From an uncultured Solirubrobacterales bacterium (GTDB lineage Bacteria > Actinomycetota > Thermoleophilia > Solirubrobacterales > JACPNS01), in the NCBI GenBank assembly GCA_937128795.1, contig CAKZMQ010000007.1:62001-126000 (forward strand): a stretch of 64,000 nt of DNA, given 5' to 3'. Position 1 is the stretch's first letter; each line of letters starts with the position of its first letter. This document shows, piece by piece, positions 44,169 to 53,548 of the stretch. The position numbers were made by a program, and so were the translations under genes. Under the pieces are notes generated by a model. It worked only from the letters and a program-made list of their open reading frames with translations, was not told the DNA's origin and searched no databases.

Positions 44169-46466
44169 ATGAGTCGTTTTGTTGAGCACCGTGTAGCGGT
44201 GCAGGTCGGTGAAACCGAGATGTCGTTCACGACCGGAAAGCTCGCCAAGCAAGCAGGCGGAGCTGTTGTTGTCCAAGGTGGAGACACCGTCGTGCTGGTT
44301 ACGGCGACCGCCGGAGCCGACCGAGGCATGGACTTTCTCCCGCTGACGGTTGACGTCGAAGAGCGGATGTACGCCAAGGGCAAGATCCCTGGCTCTTTCT
44401 TCAAGCGTGAGGGCCGTTCAGGCGAGAAGGCCACGTTGGTCTGCCGCATGATCGACCGCCCGCTTCGCCCGTTGTTTCCGAACGGCTGGCGCCGCGATAC
44501 GCAGATCGTTGCGATGCCGCTGTCGGTCGACGAGATCAACCCGTACGACATCCTCGCGATGAATGGTGCCTCGGCGGCGCTGATGATCAGCGACGTGCCG
44601 TACGTCACGCCGATCGGCGCCGTTCGCGTTGGTCTGATTGAGGGCCAGTTCGTCGTCAATCCGGATGAGGACTCGCTCCTCCCCGAGGGCGAAAGCACGC
44701 TTGACCTGGTCGTCGCAGGTAGCTCCGAGGCCATCCTGATGGTCGAGGCGGGCGCCGACGAAGTGACCGAGGCCGAAGTGCTCGATGCACTCGACATCGC
44801 TCACACCGAGATCAAAAAGATCTGCGCCGCCCAAGAAGAGCTGCGCAAGCTGGCCGGCAAGGAGAAGATTGAATTCGAGGCACCGGCAGTCGACGAGTCT
44901 CTCGTCGCCGAGGTCGAGGGCAGCCACGGCGCCGCAATGCGCGAGGCCGTAACTGTCCCCGAGAAGCTCGAGCGCTACGCCAAGATCGACGAGGTCAAGG
45001 CCGCGATCGCCGAGGCATATGCACCTGCCGACGACGCGGACGAAGAGGCCGCCGAGCAGCGCGTCAAGGACGTCAGCAAGGCAGCCGGCGCGCTCGAGAA
45101 AAACATCACCCGTCAGATGATCGCCGTCGACAAGAAGCGTCCCGACGGCCGTGCCCAGGACGAGGTCCGTCCGATCGAATGCGAAGCGGGCATCATTCCG
45201 CGCACGCACGGCTCGGGCCTCTTCACGCGTGGCGAAACCCAGATCCTGTCGATCGCTTCACTGGGCACCACCCGCGAAGAGATGCGGCTCGACACACTCG
45301 GTCTCGAAACCACCAAGCGCTACTTCCATCACTACAACTTCCCGCCGTTCAGCGTCGGTGAAGCTGGCTTCATGCGTGGTCCCAAGCGCCGCGACATCGG
45401 TCACGGTGCGCTGGCCGAGCGTGCCCTCGTGCCGGTGATCCCGAGCACCGAGGACTTCCCGTACACGATTCGCGTTGTATCGGAAACACTCGAGTCGAAC
45501 GGTTCGAGCTCGATGGGTTCGGTCTGTGGATCGACGATGAGCTTGATGGACGCCGGTGTGCCGATCAAGAAGCCGGTCTCCGGTATCGCGATGGGTCTGA
45601 TCAAGGAGGGCGATGACTACATCGTGCTCTCCGACATCGCCGGCGTCGAGGACCACCTCGGCGACATGGACTTCAAAGTCGCGGGAACGCCCGATGGCAT
45701 CACCGCACTGCAGATGGACATAAAGATCACGGGTGTGACGATCGAGATCCTCAAGGACGCCTTGGCCCAGGCCAAGGAAGGTCGCGCATTCATCCTCTCG
45801 AAGATGTTCGAGGCGATCGACCGTCCGCGCGAGGAGATGTCCGAGTACGCGCCGCGCATCAGCTCGATCAAGATCGACACCGACAAGATCGGTGTCGTCA
45901 TCGGCAAGGGCGGCGAGACGATCCGCGCACTCTGCGAAGAGTTCGAGTCCGAGATCAACGTCGAGGACGACGGAACGATTCAGGTGTACAGCACCTCCGG
46001 CGCGATGGGCGAACGCCTCGTCGACCGTATCCGCTCGATGACCAAGGAAGTCGAACTCGGAGACGAGTTCATGGGAACTGTCGTGAAGACGACCACCTTC
46101 GGTGCCTTCGTCGAACTGACCAAGGGAACCGACGGACTGCTGCACATCAGCAACGTCAAGCCCGGTGAGCGCGTCGAGACGGTCGAAGACGTCCTCGAAC
46201 GCGGCGAGTCGATCGAGGTCCGCGTCGTCGAAGTCGACGCCGATCGTGGCCGCATCGGTCTGCGCCTGTCGAGCGACCCGGCGATTCAGGGCAAAAGCGC
46301 CGCTGAGCTCGTCGACATCGGTGCGGGCACCGGTGGCGGCGGAGGCGGCGGAGGCCGTGACCGTGGCGGCGACCGTGGTGGTCGCGGCGGCGGAGGACGG
46401 AACGGCGGGGGCGGCGGAGGCCGTGACCGCGGTGAGCGTCGACCGCGCGAACGCAATCGCGACTAG
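44169..46466 (+). CDS. pnp: Polyribonucleotide nucleotidyltransferase (PNPase)
   Basis: 3'-5' phosphorolytic exoribonuclease. 765 residues: two RNase PH domains (first from FVEHRVAVQVGETEM, second with GSGLFTRGETQ and SNGSSSMGSVCGS), a KH domain (IGVVIGKGGETIRALCEE) and an S1 domain (GTVVKTTTFGAFVELTKGTDG), then a tail of about 45 residues made almost wholly of Gly, Arg and Asp, RGG-like. The tail may bind RNA or partners. Good ribosome-binding site (AAAGGAAC). Confidence 0.96.
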   Translation: MSRFVEHRVAVQVGETEMSFTTGKLAKQAGGAVVVQGGDTVVLVTATAGADRGMDFLPLTVDVEERMYAKGKIPGSFFKREGRSGEKATLVCRMIDRPLRPLFPNGWRRDTQIVAMPLSVDEINPYDILAMNGASAALMISDVPYVTPIGAVRVGLIEGQFVVNPDEDSLLPEGESTLDLVVAGSSEAILMVEAGADEVTEAEVLDALDIAHTEIKKICAAQEELRKLAGKEKIEFEAPAVDESLVAEVEGSHGAAMREAVTVPEKLERYAKIDEVKAAIAEAYAPADDADEEAAEQRVKDVSKAAGALEKNITRQMIAVDKKRPDGRAQDEVRPIECEAGIIPRTHGSGLFTRGETQILSIASLGTTREEMRLDTLGLETTKRYFHHYNFPPFSVGEAGFMRGPKRRDIGHGALAERALVPVIPSTEDFPYTIRVVSETLESNGSSSMGSVCGSTMSLMDAGVPIKKPVSGIAMGLIKEGDDYIVLSDIAGVEDHLGDMDFKVAGTPDGITALQMDIKITGVTIEILKDALAQAKEGRAFILSKMFEAIDRPREEMSEYAPRISSIKIDTDKIGVVIGKGGETIRALCEEFESEINVEDDGTIQVYSTSGAMGERLVDRIRSMTKEVELGDEFMGTVVKTTTFGAFVELTKGTDGLLHISNVKPGERVETVEDVLERGESIEVRVVEVDADRGRIGLRLSSDPAIQGKSAAELVDIGAGTGGGGGGGGRDRGGDRGGRGGGGRNGGGGGGRDRGERRPRERNRD

Positions 46467-46489
46467 TTCAAAGTCAGTCTGAATCGACA

Positions 46490-46520
46490 ACGCCTCCGGC
46501 ATCAGTCGGGGGCGTTTTCG
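46490..46520 (+). terminator. Intrinsic terminator of pnp
   Basis: ACGCCTCC pairs with GGGGGCGT (one G-T pair) around a 10-nt loop, then TTTTCGTTT. It lies 23 nt after the pnp stop. Confidence 0.85.
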
Positions 46521-46557
46521 TTTGGAGGGACGTGTCGCCGCCGCCTGTGTCAAGATC

Positions 46558-47859
46558 ATGGCCGCCTTGACTGACCAATCCCATCAACTGACCACACTCG
46601 ACAACGGGCTTCGAATCGTCACGGAACGTTTCGATCAGGTTCGATCCATCGCGCTGTCGGTGATGGTCGGCGTTGGTTCGCGAAACGAAACAGCCGGACA
46701 GGCCGGCCTCTCGCATTTTCTCGAGCATCTGCTGTTCAAGGGCACCGACCGCTACAGCTCCAACGAAATCGACGAGTTGTTCGACTCGATCGGGGCCGAG
46801 ATCAACGCGTCGACCAACAAAGAGGTGACGACGGTGTACGCGCGTTTCCTCGACAACCACCTTGAGAAGGCATTCGACGTGATGAGCGACATGGTCATGC
46901 GCTCGACCTTCGAGGACATCGACGCCGAGCGTCAGGTCGTGATTGAAGAGATCGCTATGTACGAGGATGAACCGTCGGACATCGTCTTCGACCTGCTCGG
47001 GCAACACGTTTTCGGCGACACGCCGCTGGGCAGACGCATCATCGGCACCGAACAGGTCGTGGGTGGGGTTTCCGTGCCCGAGATCGCCGCCTACCGCGAC
47101 GCGCAGTATGTGCCGTCAAACATTGTCATCGCCGCTGCGGGTGCCGTCGATCATGACAAACTCGTTGCGCTCGCAAAGGCGAATGGGTTCGACCGACCAG
47201 GTCAGGCTCCGGATTGGGATCCGGCGTCGCCGCCGACAGCGGCGAGTTTCGGTTTCTTTGAGAAAGAGACAGAACAGGTCAACGTCGCCCTCGGCGCGCC
47301 GGGTTTGGCCCGCGACGACGACCGCCGCTTCGCGATGATGATTCTCAACACGATCTTCGGCAGCAGCACCACGTCGCGTCTCTTTCAGGAAGTGCGTGAG
47401 AAGCGCGGTCTCGCGTATTCGGTCTACAGCTACAGCGCTATGTATCGCGACACGGGTGAGGTCGGGCTGTACGTAGGCACGCGCCCCGACCGAATCGCCG
47501 AGTCGATCGAGATCTTCGCGCGCGAACTTCAGCATCTCGTCGAAGAACCGGCGACCGAGGCCGAATTCTCTCGCGCGAAGGAAAACCTCAAAGGCCGTAC
47601 GGCGCTGTCGATGGAGTCTCCGATGGGGCGGATGATGCAGATCGGCGGATCGACGTTGTTCGGAGTGCCGATTCTCTCGCTCGACGACATCGAGCAGAAG
47701 ATCGACGTCGTGACGATCGAAGACCTGGAAGCGCTGGCGAGCGAGTTCTACCGGCCCGAGCGATTCAACGTCGCCGCTGTTGGTAGTGCGGAGGCGACCA
47801 TTCGCACGGCATTGCAGCCACTGAACAAAGAACTTGCAGAGGCACCGCTTGCGGCATGA
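46558..47859 (+). CDS. M16 family zinc metallopeptidase
   Basis: Pitrilysin/processing-peptidase family member, 433 residues. The inverted zinc motif HFLEH is at 53-57, and the distal metal glutamate is in VIEEIAMYEDEP near residue 130. Two homologous halves are present, with a conserved SRLFQEVREKRGLAYSVYS in the second. The ATG is chosen over a TTG 12 codons upstream inside the terminator region. The pnp-M16-dapB order is common in Gram-positives. Substrate unknown. The stop overlaps the dapB start (ATGA). Confidence 0.92.
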   Translation: MAALTDQSHQLTTLDNGLRIVTERFDQVRSIALSVMVGVGSRNETAGQAGLSHFLEHLLFKGTDRYSSNEIDELFDSIGAEINASTNKEVTTVYARFLDNHLEKAFDVMSDMVMRSTFEDIDAERQVVIEEIAMYEDEPSDIVFDLLGQHVFGDTPLGRRIIGTEQVVGGVSVPEIAAYRDAQYVPSNIVIAAAGAVDHDKLVALAKANGFDRPGQAPDWDPASPPTAASFGFFEKETEQVNVALGAPGLARDDDRRFAMMILNTIFGSSTTSRLFQEVREKRGLAYSVYSYSAMYRDTGEVGLYVGTRPDRIAESIEIFARELQHLVEEPATEAEFSRAKENLKGRTALSMESPMGRMMQIGGSTLFGVPILSLDDIEQKIDVVTIEDLEALASEFYRPERFNVAAVGSAEATIRTALQPLNKELAEAPLAA

Positions 47860-48539
47860 GTGACGGTTCCGCGATTCGCGTTGCGGTCTCTGGTGCCGCG
47901 GGCAAGATGGGCCAAGCCGTAGTCGCTGCGGTTGAGGGCGCCGACGACCTGGTGCTGACCGGCCAGGCCGATCCGTCGCTCGGCACCGCCCTCGCCGATG
48001 TGCTCGAACAGGCCGACGTCGTCGTCGACTTCACGCGACCGGACACAGCGCTGGAGAATGCACGTCTGATCGTCGAATCGGGCACGCACGCCGTGATCGG
48101 TACGACCGGCGTGGACTTCCATGAGCTTGACGACCTTCTGAGCGAGCCACAGAGCGGAAACCTCTTTTTCGCTCCCAACTTCGCCATCGGTGCCGTGATG
48201 TTGATGGAACTTTCGAAGATCGCTGCCAAGTCGATGCCCGAGTGCGAGATCGTCGAGCTTCATCACCCAGCGAAGCTCGACGCCCCGAGCGGGACGGCGC
48301 GTCGTACGCAAGACCTGATCGAGGCGGCCGGTGGCAACGTCCACCAACCGATCCACTCGATTCGGTTGCCTGGTGTGATCGCCAGCCAGGAAGTCACTTT
48401 TGGAGAAGTCGGCCAAACGCTGAGCATCCGGCATGAGACCTATTCGAGAGAGTCATTCATGCCGGGAGTTCTGCTTGCCGTTCGCAAGGTCGCCGACCTG
48501 CCGAAGGGTCTGACGGTCGGCCTCGAAACGCTGCTCTAG
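47856..48539 (+). CDS. dapB: 4-hydroxy-tetrahydrodipicolinate reductase
   Basis: Second committed step of the diaminopimelate/lysine pathway. 227 residues, somewhat shorter than the usual 240-270. Dinucleotide loop VSGAAGKMGQAV, the catalytic ELHHPAKLDAPSGTA and the GTTG and FAPNFAIGAV motifs are intact. It is coupled to the M16 gene by ATGA. dapA lies 4.1 kb further on, separated by a minus-strand block, and dapF begins at the window's end. Confidence 0.94.
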   Translation: MSDGSAIRVAVSGAAGKMGQAVVAAVEGADDLVLTGQADPSLGTALADVLEQADVVVDFTRPDTALENARLIVESGTHAVIGTTGVDFHELDDLLSEPQSGNLFFAPNFAIGAVMLMELSKIAAKSMPECEIVELHHPAKLDAPSGTARRTQDLIEAAGGNVHQPIHSIRLPGVIASQEVTFGEVGQTLSIRHETYSRESFMPGVLLAVRKVADLPKGLTVGLETLL

Positions 48540-48557
48540 TTCAACTCGAGCAGTTTT
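48531..48557 (+). terminator. Terminator overlapping the dapB stop codon
   Basis: CTGCTC / GAGCAG stem around an 11-nt loop that contains the stop codon, followed by TTTT. It separates dapB from the convergent tetR-type gene. Confidence 0.65.
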
Positions 48558-49239
48558 ATAGCTCGAAGTGGGATGGCCGATCGCCGAGGGCGGCAAAGAA
48601 CTCGGTCGTCGGCAGGCCCACCACTCCTCGTTCGGTCAGGAACTGCTCGATGTAGGACGCAACCATGTCCACGTATCGACCCATCTGTTCGTTCTGCGAC
48701 TCGATGCTGAAACCGTTAGTGAGGATGTATTCGAGCGCTCTGTCGCCGAGCCTGGTGAACAGGTCTGGCTGATAGTCGGGCGCATCCTCGGCGACCATGC
48801 CGGTCTTCTCCACCGCTTCGGCCAACCAGGCACCTGTGCGCGCGTCCATCTGTTTGATGCGATCACTGACCAGCGGGCTGCGCGAGTCGCTGAACCAGAC
48901 GGGCACGATCGCGGGGTGGGCCTGGTGATATTCGAGGTGGGCAAACATACCGGCAGCCAGTAGCGAGCGGAAGGAAACCCGCTTCAACTTCAGCACCGCT
49001 TCGGCGGTGGCTAGGTCCATCGCCTCCATCTCGCGATCGAGGAACGACGCAGCTATCTCGTCTCGATCCTTGAAGTAGCGATAGACGGTCGAACTCGGGA
49101 TTCCCGTTCGACGCGCGATTTCACGGATCGTCAACTGCTCGAGCCCCGCTGCGATGATGATTTCGTTCGCGGCAGCGAGAATCGCGTCCACGCGATCTCG
49201 ACTGCGTTGTTGCTTGGGTACGCGTCGCCGCTCACTCAT
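48556..49239 (-). CDS. TetR/AcrR-family transcriptional regulator
   Basis: 227-residue one-component regulator. N-terminal helix-turn-helix LTIREIARRTGIPSSTVYRYFKDRDEI is textbook; the C-terminal ligand domain gives no hint of the ligand. A TAAACT box 9 nt upstream of the ATG without a Shine-Dalgarno sequence suggests a leaderless message. It is next to, and on the same strand as, the cupredoxin-DUF1501-DUF1800 genes but downstream of them, so it may regulate that block or be read with it. Confidence 0.9.
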   Translation of the reverse strand: MSERRRVPKQQRSRDRVDAILAAANEIIIAAGLEQLTIREIARRTGIPSSTVYRYFKDRDEIAASFLDREMEAMDLATAEAVLKLKRVSFRSLLAAGMFAHLEYHQAHPAIVPVWFSDSRSPLVSDRIKQMDARTGAWLAEAVEKTGMVAEDAPDYQPDLFTRLGDRALEYILTNGFSIESQNEQMGRYVDMVASYIEQFLTERGVVGLPTTEFFAALGDRPSHFEL

Positions 49240-49315
49240 TCGTGGGAGAGTTTACGGACGAGTAAGTTAAACCCGGATCGATATCGCAAGAGTCAACCTC
49301 AACGGCAAAGTGTGA

Positions 49316-49711
49316 TCAACGCCTGACGCGAAGCGTCGATCTCATGCCCAGTGCCTTGTGTTTGGGCAATGTGCACCAGAAGACGTACGTTCCGCGCCGA
49401 ACGGTCATCGTCATCACGTCGCGTTCTTTGGGGCGTATTTCACGCATCGTCCGGGTGTACGCGGTCCCCTTTCGCGAGATCGCCAGATCATGGTCGTCCT
49501 CGCCGAAGTTGACGAACTCGACTCGAAGTTTGCCGGGCTTGACGGTGCGCCTGGACAGCGTGATGCGAAATTCACGGCCGGTGACTTGAATCGCGCTGCG
49601 TGCCGCAGCTTTGGTCTGGTGGTCGGAGGTAGGACCGGTACCTGCGGACGCCGCTCCAACAACGAGCAAACTCAACATCGTGGCGAGCGCGGAAGCGGTC
49701 CGGGCGGTCAT
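49316..49711 (-). CDS. Secreted cupredoxin (type I copper protein)
   Basis: 131 residues with an N-terminal signal peptide (cleavage near Ala23) and one cupredoxin domain. Copper ligands are visible: His74 in EDDHDLAI, and FWCTLPKHKALGM giving Cys113, His118 and Met123. It should carry electrons or bind copper outside the membrane. The ATG overlaps the stop codon of the DUF1501 gene by one base (TGATG), so the two are translated together; this is the best evidence that it works with DUF1501/DUF1800. Confidence 0.87.
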   Translation of the reverse strand: MTARTASALATMLSLLVVGAASAGTGPTSDHQTKAAARSAIQVTGREFRITLSRRTVKPGKLRVEFVNFGEDDHDLAISRKGTAYTRTMREIRPKERDVMTMTVRRGTYVFWCTLPKHKALGMRSTLRVRR

Positions 49712-51123
49712 CAGTTGAGGATCGATGGGCTGGTGAAACTGCGGACCTTCGGCAACACGCGCGCCGAATCAAAGCCCATCCACTGGTCGAGAATTGCGCC
49801 GTGCAACGCGCGATAGTCAAGGCTCGGGCGCATATTGCCGTCGCGGTCAAGATTTGAAACGCCCGTCCATTCGCCGAGCAACTGGCGCTGTACGCGCGTG
49901 CCCATGAGCATCGCCATGCCAGCTGCTCCGTGGTCGGTGCCTGCGGATCCGTTCTCCTTCACGCGTCGGCCAAACTCGGTCCATACCTCGACGAGAACGC
50001 GGTTGGCAAGTCCGCGGGCTTCGAGATCTCGCTGAAAGGCGAGCAACGTGTCTGACGCGGCCTTGATGTTGCGTTCGAAGTCGTCTTTTTGATCGTCGTG
50101 CGTGTCGTAACCACCGGATGCGCGCACAGTCACACAGCGGAGGGGCAACCCGATCGCCAACATTGCGGCGATGGCCTGCATTCGTTCGGGAAAATCACCG
50201 CCCTCGGTGGGATACTCGACCGGCGACGTCAGCGCCGGCGGTCTGTTGTCCTCGTCGGTGGCGAATGGAAGTAGCTGTCGGCGAAGTTGCATCGCCTGTT
50301 CGGAGGCCTTCGCGGCCGTGCGCAGGCCCTTGTCCCGGCTGTTTTTGTTCGCCGAACCCAACTGTTCAAGCGAGTTGACCATCGCATCGTCGACTCCGCC
50401 CCAGACGTTATTGTGGCCGAAGCGGTAAGAACTCGGCTGCGATATTGCTGCGACAGCGGTGTGTGCGGGGGCGAGGGAGGGGCTGAGGCTGTAGTCGAGC
50501 GAAAGTCCCTGCAGCGGATTGTCTGGGTTGCCCACGACATCCAGATAGCGGCCGAGCCAGCCGGTCTGCAGGCGCGGGTTGAGATCTCCGACCTCCCAGT
50601 AGTGACGCGAGGTGAAGTGCGATTGGTCTGGGTTCTCGTAGCCGATCGACGGCGCGACCGCGAGCTTGCCCTCCTCGTGAAGGGTGCGCAGCGAATCTGC
50701 AACTGGGTTCCAGCGCAGTCGCGGGTCGTCGGCGAATGGCGTGCCGATGTCGCTCGGCAAAGCGAGCGTCGGGCGGAGTTGTCGGTAGATCGGATCTTCG
50801 ACGGGCGCGAGGATCGAGAGCGAGTCTGCCCCGCCGTCGAGGTAGACCGAGACCAAAACTGGATCTGGCGGCCCCGCCGCGGCTTCGGCGATTGCCTCGC
50901 CCATCCGCATCGGATCCAGATGCATGGCCCCATAGACCGTCAGCATGAACGCCCCGCTTCGCAAAAGGAACTGACGACGCGAGAGGCCCGTACCTGCCGG
51001 CATCGGCATCCCGGGCTCGATGTGCGGAAGGCCGCTGCCCGCAGTCGCTGCCGCGTCGCGCAAGAGCTGCGCGCGGTTGAACTCGTCGCAGGCGTGGCTG
51101 GAGATCTTTCTGTTTGCGTTCAT
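49711..51123 (-). CDS. DUF1501 protein with Tat signal
   Basis: 470 residues. DUF1501 belongs to the alkaline phosphatase/sulfatase-like fold group, but its reaction is unknown. A twin-arginine signal (SRRQFLLRSGAFML, residues 48-61) lies after an unusually long 47-residue lead, implying export folded with a cofactor. Family features include LVSVYLDGGADSLSIL, GYDTHDDQKDDFERN and VEVWTEFGRRVKENGSAGTDHG, here in part EFGRRVKENGSAGTDHG. It lies 20 nt after the DUF1800 gene and overlaps the cupredoxin gene. DUF1501-DUF1800 pairs are known from many bacteria. Confidence 0.9.
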   Translation of the reverse strand: MNANRKISSHACDEFNRAQLLRDAAATAGSGLPHIEPGMPMPAGTGLSRRQFLLRSGAFMLTVYGAMHLDPMRMGEAIAEAAAGPPDPVLVSVYLDGGADSLSILAPVEDPIYRQLRPTLALPSDIGTPFADDPRLRWNPVADSLRTLHEEGKLAVAPSIGYENPDQSHFTSRHYWEVGDLNPRLQTGWLGRYLDVVGNPDNPLQGLSLDYSLSPSLAPAHTAVAAISQPSSYRFGHNNVWGGVDDAMVNSLEQLGSANKNSRDKGLRTAAKASEQAMQLRRQLLPFATDEDNRPPALTSPVEYPTEGGDFPERMQAIAAMLAIGLPLRCVTVRASGGYDTHDDQKDDFERNIKAASDTLLAFQRDLEARGLANRVLVEVWTEFGRRVKENGSAGTDHGAAGMAMLMGTRVQRQLLGEWTGVSNLDRDGNMRPSLDYRALHGAILDQWMGFDSARVLPKVRSFTSPSILN

Positions 51124-51143
51124 CTAGGTCGGTTTCGTCATCG

Positions 51144-52508
51144 TCAACAGGTTTGTTCGTCTGGACTCATCGCCATCAATGTGCGCAGGGCGTTCTGACG
51201 CATCACGCGGTACGGGCGTTTCCGCCACTCGCGCTCGTCGGCCTGGGCTCCGGCGGTGCGAGCAAAATCGAGCAGCACTGTGCTTGTGGTCGACGACAGA
51301 GTCGGGTTTCCCCAAAATGCCTGTACAGCCGCAAGTGCCTGTTCCGGCGTTTCATCGACCGGCCAGCTGTCGACGATTGCGGCGTTGCCGGGATCGAGGA
51401 TCACGTCACGGGTTGCCTCACGCGCGACGTTCCAACGTCCACGAAAAGTCCCGGTGTCGAGCCAGTGATCGTCATCCCAGCCGCTCACGTTCGGCGGGAA
51501 GAACAGTCGTTGACCTGTCAGCTCCGAGAGCCATGCCCACGAATCCGTCGTCAATCCTGCGTTGCGGGTGCGCATCAGACCGGCGGTGAAGACGATCGGC
51601 GGCTTCACCATGCGCGGCCCTTTGTACATCGCCGGGTGCATCAAGATCGCCTGTACAACTGGCTTGATGCGGTAGCCGCCGCGAATGTAGATGGCTCGAA
51701 GCTTTTTGTAATCGCGGCCTTTCAGCGGTACGGGGATGAAGTAACTCCAAAGTTTGCGTACAAAGAACCCCGCGTGGTCGGGATGCTTGAGACAGAGCAT
51801 GCACGCGTCTTTCCAGTCGTAGCGTCCGCGTTTCTTGAAGACCTTCTTCATTCCGGCGTCGTGGCGAGCCCGAACGAACCTGAAGCTTGCGGGGCCGGAG
51901 TCCGTCCACTTGGCCGTCCATCCCGTGAGCGCGCGCGCCTGCTCGCGAACGTCCTTCTCGGTGTAGCGCGCGTTCGCACCGAGCGTGAACAGTTCCATCA
52001 GTTCTCGCGCGTAGTTCTCGTTCGGATTGCCCTTCTCGTTCTCGGTCCCCGAGAGCCAAAGCAACATCGCCGGATCCTTGGTCACGTTGAGGACGAGCGA
52101 CTTGAACGATCCGAGTGAGCTGCGACGAAAGAGGTAGTTCTGACGAAGCATCAGCCGCTGACTGCCGACGCCGTCGTTCGACGTTGCGAACCAGTCGTGC
52201 CAGATCAAAGTCATACGTTCCTGAAGTGGGTTGTTCGTGCGGACCATGCGGTCCAGCCACCAAAGGTGATCGTGGCCCCAGGCATCCTCCGGCGTCAGCG
52301 GCTCCTTCAGAACTGGAGCAGGGCCGACCAAACGCGTTCCACCGCGGTGATTCACCAGTTTGTTGACGGAACGGCGAAGTCCGAGTTTGGCGAAGCGTTG
52401 CGCTTCTCCCGGTCTCGGACCGAACCCCGCGCGCCAAAGAAGTCGTTCGGCTTCGGCGACGCCGAAACGACCTTTGTACACGGGGAAAGACGTTCGTTTT
52501 CGCGACAT
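51144..52508 (-). CDS. DUF1800 protein
   Basis: 454 residues from the ATG giving MSRKRTSF; a GTG six codons earlier is possible. DUF1800 is recognised by the RLLWRAGFGP start, WHDWFATS, NENYARELMELFTLG, the LTGWTA motif and FFPPNVSGWD. Function unknown. No signal peptide is visible, although its partner DUF1501 has a Tat signal, so it may stay in the cytoplasm or be carried out as a complex. First gene of the DUF1800-DUF1501-cupredoxin operon. Confidence 0.9.
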   Translation of the reverse strand: MSRKRTSFPVYKGRFGVAEAERLLWRAGFGPRPGEAQRFAKLGLRRSVNKLVNHRGGTRLVGPAPVLKEPLTPEDAWGHDHLWWLDRMVRTNNPLQERMTLIWHDWFATSNDGVGSQRLMLRQNYLFRRSSLGSFKSLVLNVTKDPAMLLWLSGTENEKGNPNENYARELMELFTLGANARYTEKDVREQARALTGWTAKWTDSGPASFRFVRARHDAGMKKVFKKRGRYDWKDACMLCLKHPDHAGFFVRKLWSYFIPVPLKGRDYKKLRAIYIRGGYRIKPVVQAILMHPAMYKGPRMVKPPIVFTAGLMRTRNAGLTTDSWAWLSELTGQRLFFPPNVSGWDDDHWLDTGTFRGRWNVAREATRDVILDPGNAAIVDSWPVDETPEQALAAVQAFWGNPTLSSTTSTVLLDFARTAGAQADEREWRKRPYRVMRQNALRTLMAMSPDEQTC

Positions 52509-52662
52509 TGACGGAGACTCGTCCACTCGGCGTTGAATCGATGGGTCGGGCGCAGCAATCGCACCCGCCTTGCCATTGAACCATCGGCGTACGGTCGAGT
52601 TTCGATGAGCCCCAATCGAACGTCCAGAGCGGGCCTACTCGGTTTCTGCATCGCCACCCGCG

Positions 52663-52668
52663 TATGCT
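52663..52668 (+). promoter_or_regulatory. -10 box (TATGCT) of leaderless dapA
   Basis: TATGCT ends 6 nt before the dapA ATG, and no Shine-Dalgarno sequence is present. Confidence 0.5.
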
Positions 52669-52674
52669 TGTCGC

Positions 52675-53532
52675 ATGCCAGACCTCGGAGCAATAATCAC
52701 CGCAATCGTCACGCCGTTCGGCGACGATGGGCGCGTAGACGAAGTCGGTTTCGTGCGCCTGCTGAAGCACTTGGCCGCCAATGGCAGCGACGGAGTCGTC
52801 GTGGCCGGCACAACCGGGGAGGCCTCCACACTCGATGACGACGAACACCTTGCGTTGATTGAGTTGGCCGTTGAAGAGGCGCCAGACGGCTTCTCGATCA
52901 TTGCCGGAGCCGGATCGAACGACACTCGACATGCAGTCGAACTGACAGCAAAAGCGAGTGAACTCGGCGCGGACGCAATCCTCTCCGTGACGCCGTACTA
53001 CAACCGACCGAACCGCCGAGGCGTGGTTCGCCACTACGAGGAAGTGGCAAAGTCGACCGACCTTCCGATAGTGCTGTACAACATTCCCTCTCGTACCGGC
53101 TTGGACATGCCCAACGACCTGCTCGCCGAATTGGCACAGATCGAGAACATCATCGGCGTCAAGCAGGCCAACAACGACAACCTCGCGATGGTCGACGGTT
53201 TGCAGCTCTATGCCGGCAACGACGATGTGTTGGCAAAAGTGCTCGATCTCGGCGGCAGCGGCGGGATACTTGTCGCCAGCCACATTGTCGGGCCCGAAAT
53301 GCGCCGAATGGTCGACGAACCCAATGAGCGCGCGTCGATTCATGAAGAACTTCAGACCGTGTTCGAGGCACTTAGCGTCGCGCCGGCCGCGATCAGTACA
53401 AAGGCCGCCTTGGAAATGCTCGGCCTGCCCGGCGGTGTTCCGCGACTTCCATACGTCGAAGCCGACGAATCCGAACGGGCCGTAATTCGCACGATGCTCG
53501 AGGCCCGCGGTTTCGTCGGAGTGACAACTTGA
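52675..53532 (+). CDS. dapA: 4-hydroxy-tetrahydrodipicolinate synthase
   Basis: Condenses pyruvate with aspartate semialdehyde at the start of the lysine/diaminopimelate branch. 285 residues in a TIM barrel: AGTTGEASTL, the Tyr135 motif VLYNIPSRTG and Schiff-base Lys163 in IGVKQAN. It is divergent from the DUF1800 gene, so this marks the boundary of the minus-strand block. rnj follows 16 nt later. Confidence 0.95.
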   Translation: MPDLGAIITAIVTPFGDDGRVDEVGFVRLLKHLAANGSDGVVVAGTTGEASTLDDDEHLALIELAVEEAPDGFSIIAGAGSNDTRHAVELTAKASELGADAILSVTPYYNRPNRRGVVRHYEEVAKSTDLPIVLYNIPSRTGLDMPNDLLAELAQIENIIGVKQANNDNLAMVDGLQLYAGNDDVLAKVLDLGGSGGILVASHIVGPEMRRMVDEPNERASIHEELQTVFEALSVAPAAISTKAALEMLGLPGGVPRLPYVEADESERAVIRTMLEARGFVGVTT

Positions 53533-53548
53533 TGATTGAGAGACCTGC

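Noticed and set aside
45258-46559. 433-residue minus-strand frame
   Set aside because: Antisense to pnp; low-complexity Ala/Thr/Asp composition and no domain.
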